DNA of 64,000 nt from Paenibacillus lemnae (GTDB taxonomy: Bacteria; Bacillota; Bacilli; Paenibacillales; Paenibacillaceae): assembly GCF_012933385.1 (NCBI RefSeq), contig NZ_JABBPN010000011.1, positions 90,502-154,501 of the forward strand, given 5' to 3'. The notes below the pieces were generated by a model. The model saw nothing but the letters and a program-made list of their open reading frames with translations, was not told where the DNA came from and ran no database searches. Shown here piece by piece: positions 9,801-18,741 of this stretch (its first letter is position 1; the number at the start of each line of letters is the position of its first letter). A program made the translations under genes and the position numbers.

Positions 9801-10436
9801 ATGTCCAAATTCTTACCAGCGTCAGAACGGCAGACGGAGAAGACACAGCAGAACCAGCAGACCGAATCTGAGCACGACAAACATCCACTTCAGAAGTTTA
9901 CAGACCGGCATGTCCGTAAACTCGGCCTCCTTCTGCTGGGAGGACTAGCGATGTGCCTGTTATCTTTTGTACTGCTGGATGACATTACTGCCACTGTGAT
10001 ATCCGGAAGCTTCATGCTGCTGTTCTTTCTGGGGTATATGGTATGGTCTAATGTCATCGCCGCGTATAGGGCCAAAAACTGGAAAGACTATGTTTTCTCC
10101 CGAAAGATGGCCGCCAACCTGTTTGTACTCCTGATAATTACAACTGCCTGTTATTTAGGGCGGAACGACCTGAGGGATATTCCTCATTACTACCAGAAGG
10201 ATTTTAACGTATTTACAGGTGTGCCGCAGGATATTGACTATTTTCATGCTACTTCATCCAGGGGACCCGGCAGCTCCACCAAATTTTTGCTTGAGTCCGG
10301 CGAAGTGCTGAGATACAGAGGACTGATACAGGACCTGGATCCAGAGCATGCCTATAAAATCGAGTACCTGCCACACAGCAAAAACATTGTTTTTCTGACC
10401 GACCTCAGCACAGGCCAGACATGGAGAATGCGTTAA
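9801..10436 (+). CDS. Membrane protein of unknown function, 211 residues
   Basis: The first 45 residues are polar and rich in Gln, Glu and Lys (TEKTQQNQQTESEHDKH), then come three hydrophobic segments: about 47-66 (LGLLLLGGLAMCLLSFVLL), 70-92 (ITATVISGSFMLLFFLGYMVW) and 107-125 (ANLFVLLIITTACYLG). The C-terminal 85 residues are hydrophilic with Tyr/Phe-rich strands and would lie outside the membrane. The start is supported by AGAGGTG upstream. I recognise no family. It is a single gene, bounded on the left by a terminator and on the right by a pair of palindromic repeats. Confidence 0.7.
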   Translation: MSKFLPASERQTEKTQQNQQTESEHDKHPLQKFTDRHVRKLGLLLLGGLAMCLLSFVLLDDITATVISGSFMLLFFLGYMVWSNVIAAYRAKNWKDYVFSRKMAANLFVLLIITTACYLGRNDLRDIPHYYQKDFNVFTGVPQDIDYFHATSSRGPGSSTKFLLESGEVLRYRGLIQDLDPEHAYKIEYLPHSKNIVFLTDLSTGQTWRMR

Positions 10437-10479
10437 ATTCTGAATGGCTAGTTGCTGACTAAAGGTCACTTCACGGTAC

Positions 10480-10564
10480 GTGCGCCGAATGTATGCGGTT
10501 TTCCACACACATTGGGCGGATATGGGGTAAGTGCGCCGAATGTATGTGGTTTTCCACACACATT
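10480..10564. repeat. Tandem pair of palindromic repeats (family B, copies 1 and 2)
   Basis: Two direct copies, 51 bases apart, of a unit starting GTGCGCCGAATGTATG. Each contains a hairpin: AATGTATGYGG, TTTT loop, CCACACACATT (10488-10513 and 10539-10564). A third related copy is found at 54955-54980. The copies lie between the membrane protein gene and the AraC regulator gene and are too symmetrical to be coding sequence. They could act as terminator-like or REP-like elements. Confidence 0.75.
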
Positions 10565-10640
10565 CCACACGCGCGCATATGGTGGTCGGTGCGCGCATGC
10601 CCGTCCCCTAAACTCCCCTCTTCCAGAGAGGGACAAGAAC

Positions 10641-10657
10641 GTGCTACAATATAGCAC
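10641..10657 (+). promoter_or_regulatory. Palindrome over a possible -10 box before the AraC gene
   Basis: Perfect inverted repeat GTGCTA-CAATA-TAGCAC that contains TACAAT, a good -10 sequence, about 45 bases before the start codon. No clear -35 is present at the right distance, which would fit a promoter that needs an activator or is blocked by one. Confidence 0.4.
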
Positions 10658-10694
10658 AAGCATAAGTAAAACGCTTAACCTGGAAGAGAAAGGA

Positions 10695-12950
10695 ATGAAC
10701 CCTGTGCAGCAAAACTGGTACCGCAAGCTGCTTCTCTCCTATTTCCCTATATTTTTGATCACAATTACGATTCTTGTGTTTCTTTCTTTTATTATAGTCA
10801 ATGAAGCATCGCGTGAGGAGGCTGCCAAGGCGAACGAAATTTCGACTCGCTTTATTACGGAGAGCCTGGACCGCTCCATTAATACTATGGAGATGAATGT
10901 GCTGAATGAAGTGGAGACGAGTTCCCTTTATTCGAGCTACCTGTTCAGTAACGGATCATCCGACGAGAATATCATGTACTCGCTTGTCAAACGTCTCCGG
11001 GGGCTGGTGAATGATAATGATCTGATTGAATCGATCTATATTTATCGTCATTCAGATCAATCGGTGTTAACGAACAGCGGTCACACTTCATTGGAGTTAT
11101 TTTCAGACCGTGCTTTTCTGGAAGCATCTCTAAACAAGCAGGATTATCGGGGATGGTCTGCCGTTCGATCCAAAGCCAGCCTGAGGCCGAGTGAACCGGC
11201 GAAACAGGTTATATCCATGTACAAAAGCCTGCCGCTTCCCTTTGGCAGTCAGGGGCTGCTGGTCATTAACGTCGACACGTACCGTGTGGAACAGATGATT
11301 GCTCCGATGATAAATGATAGCGTTTCCTTCTTGAACGTCATCGGACCTAACGGGACGAAGATATTTGGGGCCTCCCGGCTGGGAGAGGATAACCGGGGCA
11401 AAGAAGGTAAGGTGCTGACCACGCTTACGTCCAGACAGCTCGGCTGGACCTTGGAAAGCGGTCTCCGGTCAGGCCAGCTCTATGCATGGGTATCGGTCGT
11501 GTCTTATATCTGGATTGTTATCGGTGTTGTTACGGTAGTGCTGGCGATAGTCTACATTATATATATTACAAGACGGAATTATCAGCCGATCAAGGCGATG
11601 ATGAACCGCATTGAATCCATACAGCTCAGCATGCCTCAGGCGGCAAAGGATGAACTCTCCATGATCGACAGTGCGCTGGAGAGCCTGATCAGCCGTTCGA
11701 TGGATTATGACAAAAAGCAGCATGAGAATCTCCAGCTGCAGCGCAGTCAGCTGTTCATAGACCTGATCGGCGGTCAGAAATCAGAAGAGGAACTGGAGTC
11801 TCGAATGCGTGAGCTGAGCCCGGTGAAGCTGCCAGAGCAGCCTCATCCTGCCGGTTATGTGATGATGCTGGGCGAAATCGACGATTACAGTGGATTTCGG
11901 GATGAACATACGGTTCGTGATCAGAATGTGCTGAAGTTTGCTTTTATGAATGTGTTTCAAGAGCTTTCACGCAACAGCGGGTTCAACAGCTGGATGGAAT
12001 GGATCACGGGCAGCCGTGTCGGTATCCTGATCGTGCTTCCTGCGGCAGAAGATGAATCGCGGCCAGCCTTGATTCAGGCGGCAGAGGAATGCCAGCGCTG
12101 GGTCGAGGAGAAGCTGCGCATGTCATTATGTTTTGGTATGGGAAGCACTGTCTCGGGAATCCATGAGATCGGGGCCTCCTATCGCTCGGCCTCAGAAGCG
12201 CTGGAACACAGGCTGGCCATGGGCGACCATGCTGTTCTGGTTGGTGATGATCTGTCCAGAGGCGATTTCAGCCATCTGCTTCCGTATTTAACGGAAATTT
12301 CGGAGCTGGTCAAGGATTTCAGGTTGAACAATGACGGCTGGAGAGTGCGGCTGCAGAACATGTTTGAGTCGTTCAAAAAAGAACGGCTGAAGGATGAGCT
12401 CATCCGTTCCCTGCTGAGGAGCATGCTGCAGCTGCTTTCACGTGAGGTGGGCGTGCTGTCAGATGAGCTTCGAACCCAGCTGTCGGAAGGAAAGGACAGC
12501 AAGCTGTCCGGCGCCGCATCTCTGGAAGAGCTTCAGAGCAGGACCAGTGATCTTTTAACGGAAATTTACCGCACGTATGTTGCACTCAGTGAAACGAAAA
12601 GCTACCGTGCCATGATCAACGAGATGAAAATTTATATCGAAGAGCATTTTGACGATCCGGACTTGTCTCTGAAGCATCTCAGTGACCGGTTTCAGATTTC
12701 CGGCAAGTATGCGAGCTATCTATTCAAAATGGAATATGATATGAAATTTGTCGACTTCCTCGTTCAGCTGCGAATGAATAGGGCTGAGGAGCTGCTTACG
12801 GAAACGGATCTGTCCATACAGGAGATTGCAGAGAAAATCGGATACGCTAACTCCATTACATTTGGACGGGTATTTAAACGGACAGCAGGGGTAACTCCAG
12901 GGGATTACCGCAAGTTAAAGGTCAAGCCTTCCCCTGGAGCTGAACTTTAA
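10695..12950 (+). CDS. AraC-family regulator with membrane sensor domain
   Basis: A 751-residue one-component regulator typical of Paenibacillus sugar operons. TM1 (about 12-33, LSYFPIFLITITILVFLSFIIV) and TM2 (about 265-292, IWIVIGVVTVVLAIVYIIYI) enclose a roughly 230-residue extracellular sensor. A cytoplasmic linker follows, and two AraC helix-turn-helix motifs lie at about 640-745 (LSLKHLSDRFQISGKYASYLF and SIQEIAEKIGYANSITFGRVF, with the family's terminal PGDYRK). It would bind DNA while sensing an external ligand. The ATG has GGAAGAG six bases upstream; a GTG three codons later, with AAAGGA nine bases before it, is an equally good start. An upstream in-frame extension runs through the palindromic repeats and was discarded. 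It probably controls the transporter operon that follows. Confidence 0.88.
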   Translation: MNPVQQNWYRKLLLSYFPIFLITITILVFLSFIIVNEASREEAAKANEISTRFITESLDRSINTMEMNVLNEVETSSLYSSYLFSNGSSDENIMYSLVKRLRGLVNDNDLIESIYIYRHSDQSVLTNSGHTSLELFSDRAFLEASLNKQDYRGWSAVRSKASLRPSEPAKQVISMYKSLPLPFGSQGLLVINVDTYRVEQMIAPMINDSVSFLNVIGPNGTKIFGASRLGEDNRGKEGKVLTTLTSRQLGWTLESGLRSGQLYAWVSVVSYIWIVIGVVTVVLAIVYIIYITRRNYQPIKAMMNRIESIQLSMPQAAKDELSMIDSALESLISRSMDYDKKQHENLQLQRSQLFIDLIGGQKSEEELESRMRELSPVKLPEQPHPAGYVMMLGEIDDYSGFRDEHTVRDQNVLKFAFMNVFQELSRNSGFNSWMEWITGSRVGILIVLPAAEDESRPALIQAAEECQRWVEEKLRMSLCFGMGSTVSGIHEIGASYRSASEALEHRLAMGDHAVLVGDDLSRGDFSHLLPYLTEISELVKDFRLNNDGWRVRLQNMFESFKKERLKDELIRSLLRSMLQLLSREVGVLSDELRTQLSEGKDSKLSGAASLEELQSRTSDLLTEIYRTYVALSETKSYRAMINEMKIYIEEHFDDPDLSLKHLSDRFQISGKYASYLFKMEYDMKFVDFLVQLRMNRAEELLTETDLSIQEIAEKIGYANSITFGRVFKRTAGVTPGDYRKLKVKPSPGAEL

Positions 12951-13068
12951 TCCTAGAGAATTGTTGAGATTACGATATCGGTTTACGAACAAAATCAATA
13001 AGAAGCAAATGCTGTACTTCAGTTATAGATGCGGCACTCGTTTCGTATTTGCGGAGATAATTAAAGAT

Positions 13069-13097
13069 AACCGGTCAAACCACGTGTTTGATCGGTT
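13069..13097 (+). terminator. Hairpin after the AraC gene (terminator-like)
   Basis: Arms AACCGGTCAAAC and GTTTGATCGGTT pair at 11 of 12 positions around a 5-base loop. Only a short T-rich stretch follows, so termination is likely but not sure. Further on in this 417-bp intergenic region are two direct copies of a CCCTT...GGGTTGAAG sequence (13118-13140 and 13195-13216). Confidence 0.5.
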
Positions 13098-13278
13098 ACT
13101 CTTCCATTTAGGGTAAGCCCTTACCCTGTAAGGGTTGAAGGGCATTCGGGAAAATGGTTTAGCTTGCGAAAATCGTCATGTTCATTGGTAAAAACCCTTT
13201 AACCATGCGGGTTGAAGCGTTATGAATTTAGTTTATTGTCAGATTCCCCACTCTGATGCATACTGAAGTCACCCGAGA

Positions 13279-13293
13279 GGTTAAGCGCTTACA
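13279..13293 (+). promoter_or_regulatory. TTAAGCGCTTACA operator before the solute-binding protein gene
   Basis: The palindrome core TAAGCGCTTA is identical to the one before iolD. It matches the second part of an ideal CcpA cre site (TGTAAGCGCTTACA) at 12 of 14 positions and equally fits a LacI-family operator. It lies 75-90 bases before the start codon, in the promoter region of the transporter operon. Catabolite control by CcpA and local control by the LacI regulator near 29.1 kb are both possible. Confidence 0.6.
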
Positions 13294-13367
13294 CCACATT
13301 TGAATTTATTCATTTAAGATGAGCGCCTGCCAGGGGAGACACTATCTAATAAAAAGGGGATGTAACT

Positions 13368-14975
13368 ATGGCAGCAAGCAAGAAAAAATGGGGCAAGCTC
13401 GGAAAGCTGACGCTCGCCATGCTGATGGTCGGAACCGTAGTATTATCCGGATGTTCATCATCTGAATCAGGTGGAGAATCTGGATCAGGAGACGAGAAGC
13501 AAGTTACGCTTAAAGTTGAAATTTTTGACAGAGGTACTCCGCCGTCTCCGTACACGGTTACCGACAACTACCTGACAAGATATATCCAGGATAACTTCGG
13601 AACGCCGAATAACATTAATATGGAATTCGTACCAATCCCACGTTCGGAAGAAATTAAGAAGCTAAATGTGCTGATGGCTAGTGGCGGGGATGTGCCGGAT
13701 ATCGTTTTTACGTATGATACTCCAACCTTTAACCGATACGCGGAGCAGGGTGGTTTGACAGAGTTAACAGATTTAATTAATGAGCATGGACCGGATCTTA
13801 AAAAGTTTCTTGATGGAGATGCTTTGAGCTATGGCCAGTATAAAGGTGAGCAGTTTGCCGTACCGAGCAAACGGGCATTCCTTGGAAAATACTCTTCCTT
13901 TATTCGCACAGACTGGCTGGAGAAGCTCGGCATGGATGTACCACAGACCACCGATGAACTGTATGAGGTGTTGAAAGCGTTTAAAGAAAAGGATCCGGGT
14001 GAAACCGGCGGCAAAGTGATTCCATTTGGTATGACAATTGAGCCGGCTCAATACGATCCGCTCATCTGGTCCTTCATCGAACCGACCACGGAAGAGCAGA
14101 AGTACACGTTGACCCAGAAGCTGGGTTCCAATGATTATCCGACTCTGCTTCCGGGCTTCAAGGAAGCGCTGCAGTTCATGAACAAGCTGTACAATGAAGG
14201 TTTGATTAGCCGTGACTTCAGTCTCGATGAAGACAAGAAGCAGCTGTACCAGGATGTGCAGAACGGACTAACCGGTTTCCTGACAGAAGATTACCCGAAT
14301 CTGTACTATGACGAGGGTACGTACGATAACCTGTTGAAAAACAAGCCTGAGGCCAAACTGGAGCCTATCGATCCGTTTACGAATTCCGAAGGCAAACGTG
14401 CAAAACCGCAATATGCACCTAACGGCATGTATATCATGATTCCAAAATCAAGCGAACGTTCAGTTGAAGCGATTAAGTATCTGAACTGGTTGTCGAAGCC
14501 TGAAGTCCTGCTGGCTATGCAAAACGGAGTAGAGGGCGAAAATTACAAAATGGTCGACGGTATTCCAATGGCTATTGAAGATGCGCCTCAAGAAATCAAA
14601 GATCGTCTCCATAACGCAGGTGCGGACACCTCGATCATTGCAAACGGTAACTTTGTAGGTACTGAAGAACAAAATCGTGAGAAGATGACAAGCAACTTCC
14701 CGGAAAGATTCCAGGATCTGCACCGTAAAGCGATGGAAATCTCTATGACGGATACGTTCCTTCCAATCAACTTTGACCGTCCAATCGAAGCGGAAGGTAA
14801 GTACGGCACGAATCTGCAGTCCAAATACGAAGAAATGATCGTTAAGACAGCGATGGCGAAGCCAGCTGATTTCGATAAAACCTTCGAGTCTGCTATGAAA
14901 GATTATATGGTGAGCGGCGGACAGGCGATTCTGGATGAACGCACGGAAGCCTACAATGAAATGAAGTCAAAATAA
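13368..14975 (+). CDS. Sugar ABC transporter solute-binding lipoprotein (LplA-like)
   Basis: A 535-residue lipoprotein. The N terminus has a basic region, a hydrophobic core and the lipobox LSGC with the lipidated cysteine at residue 29, followed by a Ser/Gly/Glu linker. The mature part is a type 1 periplasmic-binding-like fold of the large size found in LplA/YtcQ-type proteins of Paenibacillus, which bind oligosaccharides outside the membrane. The gene is preceded by AAAAGGGGATG and the GCGCTT operator, and followed by the two permease genes after a stem-loop. No ATP-binding subunit is encoded nearby; such systems normally borrow a shared MsmX-type ATPase. Likely substrate, from the downstream genes: an oligosaccharide containing uronic acid. 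Confidence 0.92.
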   Translation: MAASKKKWGKLGKLTLAMLMVGTVVLSGCSSSESGGESGSGDEKQVTLKVEIFDRGTPPSPYTVTDNYLTRYIQDNFGTPNNINMEFVPIPRSEEIKKLNVLMASGGDVPDIVFTYDTPTFNRYAEQGGLTELTDLINEHGPDLKKFLDGDALSYGQYKGEQFAVPSKRAFLGKYSSFIRTDWLEKLGMDVPQTTDELYEVLKAFKEKDPGETGGKVIPFGMTIEPAQYDPLIWSFIEPTTEEQKYTLTQKLGSNDYPTLLPGFKEALQFMNKLYNEGLISRDFSLDEDKKQLYQDVQNGLTGFLTEDYPNLYYDEGTYDNLLKNKPEAKLEPIDPFTNSEGKRAKPQYAPNGMYIMIPKSSERSVEAIKYLNWLSKPEVLLAMQNGVEGENYKMVDGIPMAIEDAPQEIKDRLHNAGADTSIIANGNFVGTEEQNREKMTSNFPERFQDLHRKAMEISMTDTFLPINFDRPIEAEGKYGTNLQSKYEEMIVKTAMAKPADFDKTFESAMKDYMVSGGQAILDERTEAYNEMKSK

Positions 14976-15016
14976 AAAAACTAATTATAGAGATAAACGC
15001 ACGGGATAACCGATCT

Positions 15017-15043
15017 GGACGGCTCGAATCAAAGAAGCCGTCC
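15017..15043 (+). terminator. Hairpin between the binding protein and permease genes
   Basis: Perfect 8-bp stem GGACGGCT / AGCCGTCC with an 11-base loop and no long T-run. Hairpins here commonly protect or attenuate mRNA so that binding protein is made in excess of permease. Confidence 0.6.
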
Positions 15044-15086
15044 TTCGTTCCCGGCGGCATGCATGAGCAAGGAGAGGATGATACAG

Positions 15087-15989
15087 ATGAGAGGAACCGT
15101 TTATCTGCGCCGGTATTGGCAATTATATGCACTGCTTGTTCTACCCTTAGCTTATTTCATCATTTTCAAGTACGGTCCAATGTGGGGCGTACAGATCGCT
15201 TTCAAAGATTTTAACTTCTTCCAAGGCATCGGTGGAAGTGAATGGATCGGACTTGAAGCTTTCCGGGAAGTTTTTCAGACTCAGGATTTTTACAGAACGC
15301 TTCGAAATACCTTGATGCTTAACTCTCTTGATCTCATAGTTTCTTTTCCAGCGCCGCTAATTCTCGCCATCATGCTGCATGAGCTAAGATTGGCATGGTT
15401 TAAGCGTCTGTCCCAAACAATTTTGTACATTCCCCATTTTATTTCATGGGTTATTATAGGCGGTATTGTCTACCAGGTTTTTGGAACACAATCCGGTATG
15501 ATCAACAATGTATTGATGTCTCTCGGATTTGATTCGGTACCTTTCTTGACAGAGAAAAATTCCTGGCTCATCACCTATCTCGCTACAGGGGTATGGCAGA
15601 GTGCAGGTTGGGGTACGATCCTCTATCTGGCTGCTTTAACCGGGATCAACAAAGAACTGTATGAAGCAGCTGAAGTAGACGGAGCTGGTCGTTTCAAACG
15701 GATTTGGTTTATTACGCTTCCGGGCTTGAAAACAACAATTGTCACACTGCTCATTATCAGTCTCGGTAATATGATCGCGATCGGCTTTGAACGTCCGTTC
15801 GTTATCGGTAACAAGGCTGTTTTGGAATATGCTGACGTTCTCAGCACCTATGTATATCGGACAGGTTTGGAATCTGGACAGTATACGATGGCCACTGTGG
15901 TCGGTCTGTTCCAGGCAATCGTCGGTCTGGTGTTCATCCTGGGCGCCAACTATGCATCCAAAAAACTGACTGACGAGTCCATTATTTAA
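15087..15989 (+). CDS. ABC sugar permease (LplB-like)
   Basis: A 300-residue inner-membrane subunit with six predicted helices, of the binding-protein-dependent transport permease family. The EAA loop that contacts the ATPase is seen as EAAEVDGAGRFKRIWFITLP at about residues 190-210. The start is placed at 15087 because AAGGAGAGG lies nine bases before it; the two upstream ATGs are too close to or ahead of that site. It forms a heterodimer with the next permease and accepts substrate from the upstream lipoprotein. Confidence 0.92.
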   Translation: MRGTVYLRRYWQLYALLVLPLAYFIIFKYGPMWGVQIAFKDFNFFQGIGGSEWIGLEAFREVFQTQDFYRTLRNTLMLNSLDLIVSFPAPLILAIMLHELRLAWFKRLSQTILYIPHFISWVIIGGIVYQVFGTQSGMINNVLMSLGFDSVPFLTEKNSWLITYLATGVWQSAGWGTILYLAALTGINKELYEAAEVDGAGRFKRIWFITLPGLKTTIVTLLIISLGNMIAIGFERPFVIGNKAVLEYADVLSTYVYRTGLESGQYTMATVVGLFQAIVGLVFILGANYASKKLTDESII

Positions 15990-16015
15990 AGGGACTGCAG
16001 AAAGGAGAAATTTTT

Positions 16016-16891
16016 ATGAGCGAGCGTGCGTCGAACCGTATCTTTGACACGGTGAACGTCATTCTGATAACAGCTTTCGTTTTTATCTGTCTGGCCCCCT
16101 TTATCCATATCATTGCAATTTCATTCAGCTCAACCAGGGCTGTAACATCCGGGGAAGTCACTCTCTTTCCAGTGGAATTCAGTCTGCAGGCTTATAAATC
16201 TGTATTATCGGATAACAGTATGATCCGTTCTCTCGGATTTACAATAATTCTGACTCTGCTTACAACAGTTATGTGTATGCTTATGACGATTGTCGCTGCT
16301 TACCCGCTGACCAAGAAAAAGTTGAAGGGCCGCAAATTCTTTATGTTTATCATCATTGTGACCATGTTCTTCAGCGGAGGGATTATTCCTGAATATATTC
16401 TGGTCAAAGATTTGAATCTATTGAACACGATCTGGGCACTGGTGCTGCCAGGACTGATCAGCCCGTTTTATCTCATCATCCTGATCTCTTTCTTTAACGG
16501 TATCCCGGAAAGTCTGGAGGAAGCTGCAGAGATTGACGGCACAAGCCAGATTGGAACGATGCTTCGGATTATCTTGCCGCTGTCCTTGCCGGTCATTGCG
16601 ACACTAAGCTTATTCTATGCAGTCGGCCGTTGGAACGGCTTTCAGGATACCTTGTTGTACATTACGAGGGAAGATTTGTACCCGCTTCAGCTGAAGCTGT
16701 ACCAGCTGGTACAAAACAACATGATTTCGGATTTGACGAGCAATGAGGGTCCTACAGCGGTAGTCAAATCGGCTACGGAAAGTTTGAAGGCGGCAAGTGT
16801 TATTTTTGCCACCGTACCGATTCTTATTGTATATCCTTGGCTGCAGCGCTACTTCGTAAGCGGTGTGATGCTGGGTGCCGTAAAAGGCTGA
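16016..16891 (+). CDS. ABC sugar permease (LplC-like)
   Basis: Second membrane subunit, 291 residues, six predicted helices. The EAA loop reads EEAAEIDGTSQIGTMLRIILP at about residues 175-195, and the C terminus ends GVMLGAVKG as is usual for LplC/YtcP proteins. It begins 26 bases after the previous stop with a good AAAGGAG site, so the two permeases are co-transcribed. Confidence 0.93.
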   Translation: MSERASNRIFDTVNVILITAFVFICLAPFIHIIAISFSSTRAVTSGEVTLFPVEFSLQAYKSVLSDNSMIRSLGFTIILTLLTTVMCMLMTIVAAYPLTKKKLKGRKFFMFIIIVTMFFSGGIIPEYILVKDLNLLNTIWALVLPGLISPFYLIILISFFNGIPESLEEAAEIDGTSQIGTMLRIILPLSLPVIATLSLFYAVGRWNGFQDTLLYITREDLYPLQLKLYQLVQNNMISDLTSNEGPTAVVKSATESLKAASVIFATVPILIVYPWLQRYFVSGVMLGAVKG

Positions 16892-16966
16892 TCACAAAGC
16901 TGATGGTTCACCTGTCTTTTTAGGCGGGTGAACTTCAGCCATTTCTTGTCATGGGGGAACGTACAA

Positions 16967-18715
16967 ATGATGAACAGAGTTTTTGAAGTGAATGACAGCT
17001 GGGTTCAGGAGGGGATGGACCGCCAGATTCTGAAGCCGGAAGACCGGTATCATGGCGGTGTGCGTGCACTGGAAAATGGACTTCCGTCGCCCAATCACAA
17101 CAGTGGTACACCAACGACGATGGCGATCTGGGCAGCGGCGCTCTGCAATCCGCAGTCGCCCCGTTATCGGGACCAGGAGCTTGCAGCCCGGTTTACCCTG
17201 GCCGCACGATATATGCTGCGTGCCCAGCATGAGGATGGCACGATATCGCCGGGATGGACAAATTTCCATTCCCCGCCGGATACGGCTTTTGTCGTGGTGG
17301 GTTACACGCAAACCTATCAGCTGATCCTGCAGGACGGATGGGATGAGCTTCAGCCTGCAGCGGCAGATATGCTGCTGTTCCTGGAGCGCACCCTGCCGGC
17401 CCTGGTAACCGGCGGCTGTCATACGCCAAATCACCGCTGGGTCATCTGTGCAGCACTTGGATTTTTGAACGAGGTGCTGGATGCGCCGCAGGCGCTGAAG
17501 CGGGCTGAAGAGTGGCTGGCGGAAGGTATGGATGCCACGGAAGACGGCGAGTGGACCGAGCGCAGCAACGGCATCTATAACGTTGTCAGCAATATCATGC
17601 TCATTCATGCAGCACGGCTGCTGAACCGGCCTAAGCTGCTGGAGCCTGTCCGTGCTAACCTCAAGATGATGTCCTACCTCGTTCACCCTGACGGGGAGAT
17701 TGTGACGGAGTACTCCGGTCGTCAGGATTTTGGCCAGCGGGCTGATATGTCCGGGTATTTTCTGCCCTGCCTGATGATGGCGGACCTGGATAAAGACCCG
17801 GTGTTTCAAGGGATGGCACAGGAAGCCCTGTCTCTGCTGAAGCACCCTGGGGGCGCTCCGACAAATGCGGCGGTACGGCTGCTCCTGGATCACGGTTTAC
17901 AGCAGCCGGGAACCGAAACCAAGCCCATGCCAGAGCATTACCGGGTTGTATTGAACGAGAAGTTCGCCAGAGCACGGTATTTATCGGGCATAGCCGGAGC
18001 CGGACATAACGGCGTAGTTCGCTACAGCCGCCTTCACACGGACTTTGGCGCACCGGTGGCCCGAATCCGGGATGGAGTCACCAGCGTGACGGTAAGTACA
18101 GAGATGTCTTCTTTTTTCTCTCTTCGCCATGGATCGGTACGGCTGCTGGGTGTTCAGTTCGCTTCCTATTTTGATCCCGGCTTTGTGAAGATGGGCAGCC
18201 TGGAGACTGTAGATCAAGGATACCGCCTGACCGGTGAACAGGAGAAGGGGTATCAGGGACCTGTGCCGGCAGCGGAACTGCCGCTCAGTGCGGGCGAAGC
18301 CGTCAGCCCTTGGTATCTGCTGCCGCATCACCGGCGTCCGCAGACCCATGTACAGAAACATACCGTGAGCGTTGACGTTCTGGAAACCGGAGACGGCTGG
18401 AAGCTGATGATCAAGTCATCGGAGCCGGAAGAAGTGGTATCACAGATTTCGCTGATTCTGCCTTCCGCCGGACAAATCACTGGCGGAGAGTTTGCACCGG
18501 CAGGTGTAGACAGCCAGTTCTGGAGCGGCGACGACATCCGGTACGAATATGAGGGAGACTGGATCGAGATCAGCGGCGGGGAGTTTCAGCATACGGCGGC
18601 AGGTGTACGGGAGGCCGTATATCCGGTCGGCTGCAGAACGCTGCTGCTGAATGTGGTGACACCGTTTGAGAAGGAGATCCATATCAGGCTTTCCCCGCCG
18701 AAATCAAAAGATTAG
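16967..18715 (+). CDS. Putative polysaccharide-lyase-like protein (alpha-toroid plus beta domain)
   Basis: A 582-residue protein with no signal peptide, so it should act on imported oligosaccharide. The N-terminal ~310 residues are helical with regularly spaced aromatic/acidic motifs (NHNSGTPTTMAIWAAAL, HTPNHRWVICAALGFL, WTERSNGIYNVVSNIML, GEIVTEYSGRQDFGQ), as in an (alpha/alpha) toroid; the remaining ~270 residues are beta-rich. This layout and the conserved Asn-His/Tyr/Arg motifs recall heparinase/alginate-lyase type enzymes and DUF2264-like proteins, but I do not recognise a precise family. The start at 16967 has GGGGGA nine bases upstream; the earlier in-frame GTG lacks a site. Position between the permeases and a GH105 enzyme supports a role in breaking a uronic-acid-containing chain. 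Confidence 0.65.
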   Translation: MMNRVFEVNDSWVQEGMDRQILKPEDRYHGGVRALENGLPSPNHNSGTPTTMAIWAAALCNPQSPRYRDQELAARFTLAARYMLRAQHEDGTISPGWTNFHSPPDTAFVVVGYTQTYQLILQDGWDELQPAAADMLLFLERTLPALVTGGCHTPNHRWVICAALGFLNEVLDAPQALKRAEEWLAEGMDATEDGEWTERSNGIYNVVSNIMLIHAARLLNRPKLLEPVRANLKMMSYLVHPDGEIVTEYSGRQDFGQRADMSGYFLPCLMMADLDKDPVFQGMAQEALSLLKHPGGAPTNAAVRLLLDHGLQQPGTETKPMPEHYRVVLNEKFARARYLSGIAGAGHNGVVRYSRLHTDFGAPVARIRDGVTSVTVSTEMSSFFSLRHGSVRLLGVQFASYFDPGFVKMGSLETVDQGYRLTGEQEKGYQGPVPAAELPLSAGEAVSPWYLLPHHRRPQTHVQKHTVSVDVLETGDGWKLMIKSSEPEEVVSQISLILPSAGQITGGEFAPAGVDSQFWSGDDIRYEYEGDWIEISGGEFQHTAAGVREAVYPVGCRTLLLNVVTPFEKEIHIRLSPPKSKD

Positions 18716-18741
18716 ACCCATAACGAAGGGAGCCGTTCTTA

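Noticed and set aside
10452..10694. An 81-residue N-terminal extension of the AraC regulator
   Set aside because: It would translate the two palindromic repeats and has no ribosome site; the protein's first membrane helix starts after the downstream ATG.
13080..13290. A riboswitch in the leader of the binding-protein gene
   Set aside because: There are hairpins and direct repeats, but no arrangement that matches a riboswitch class known to me.
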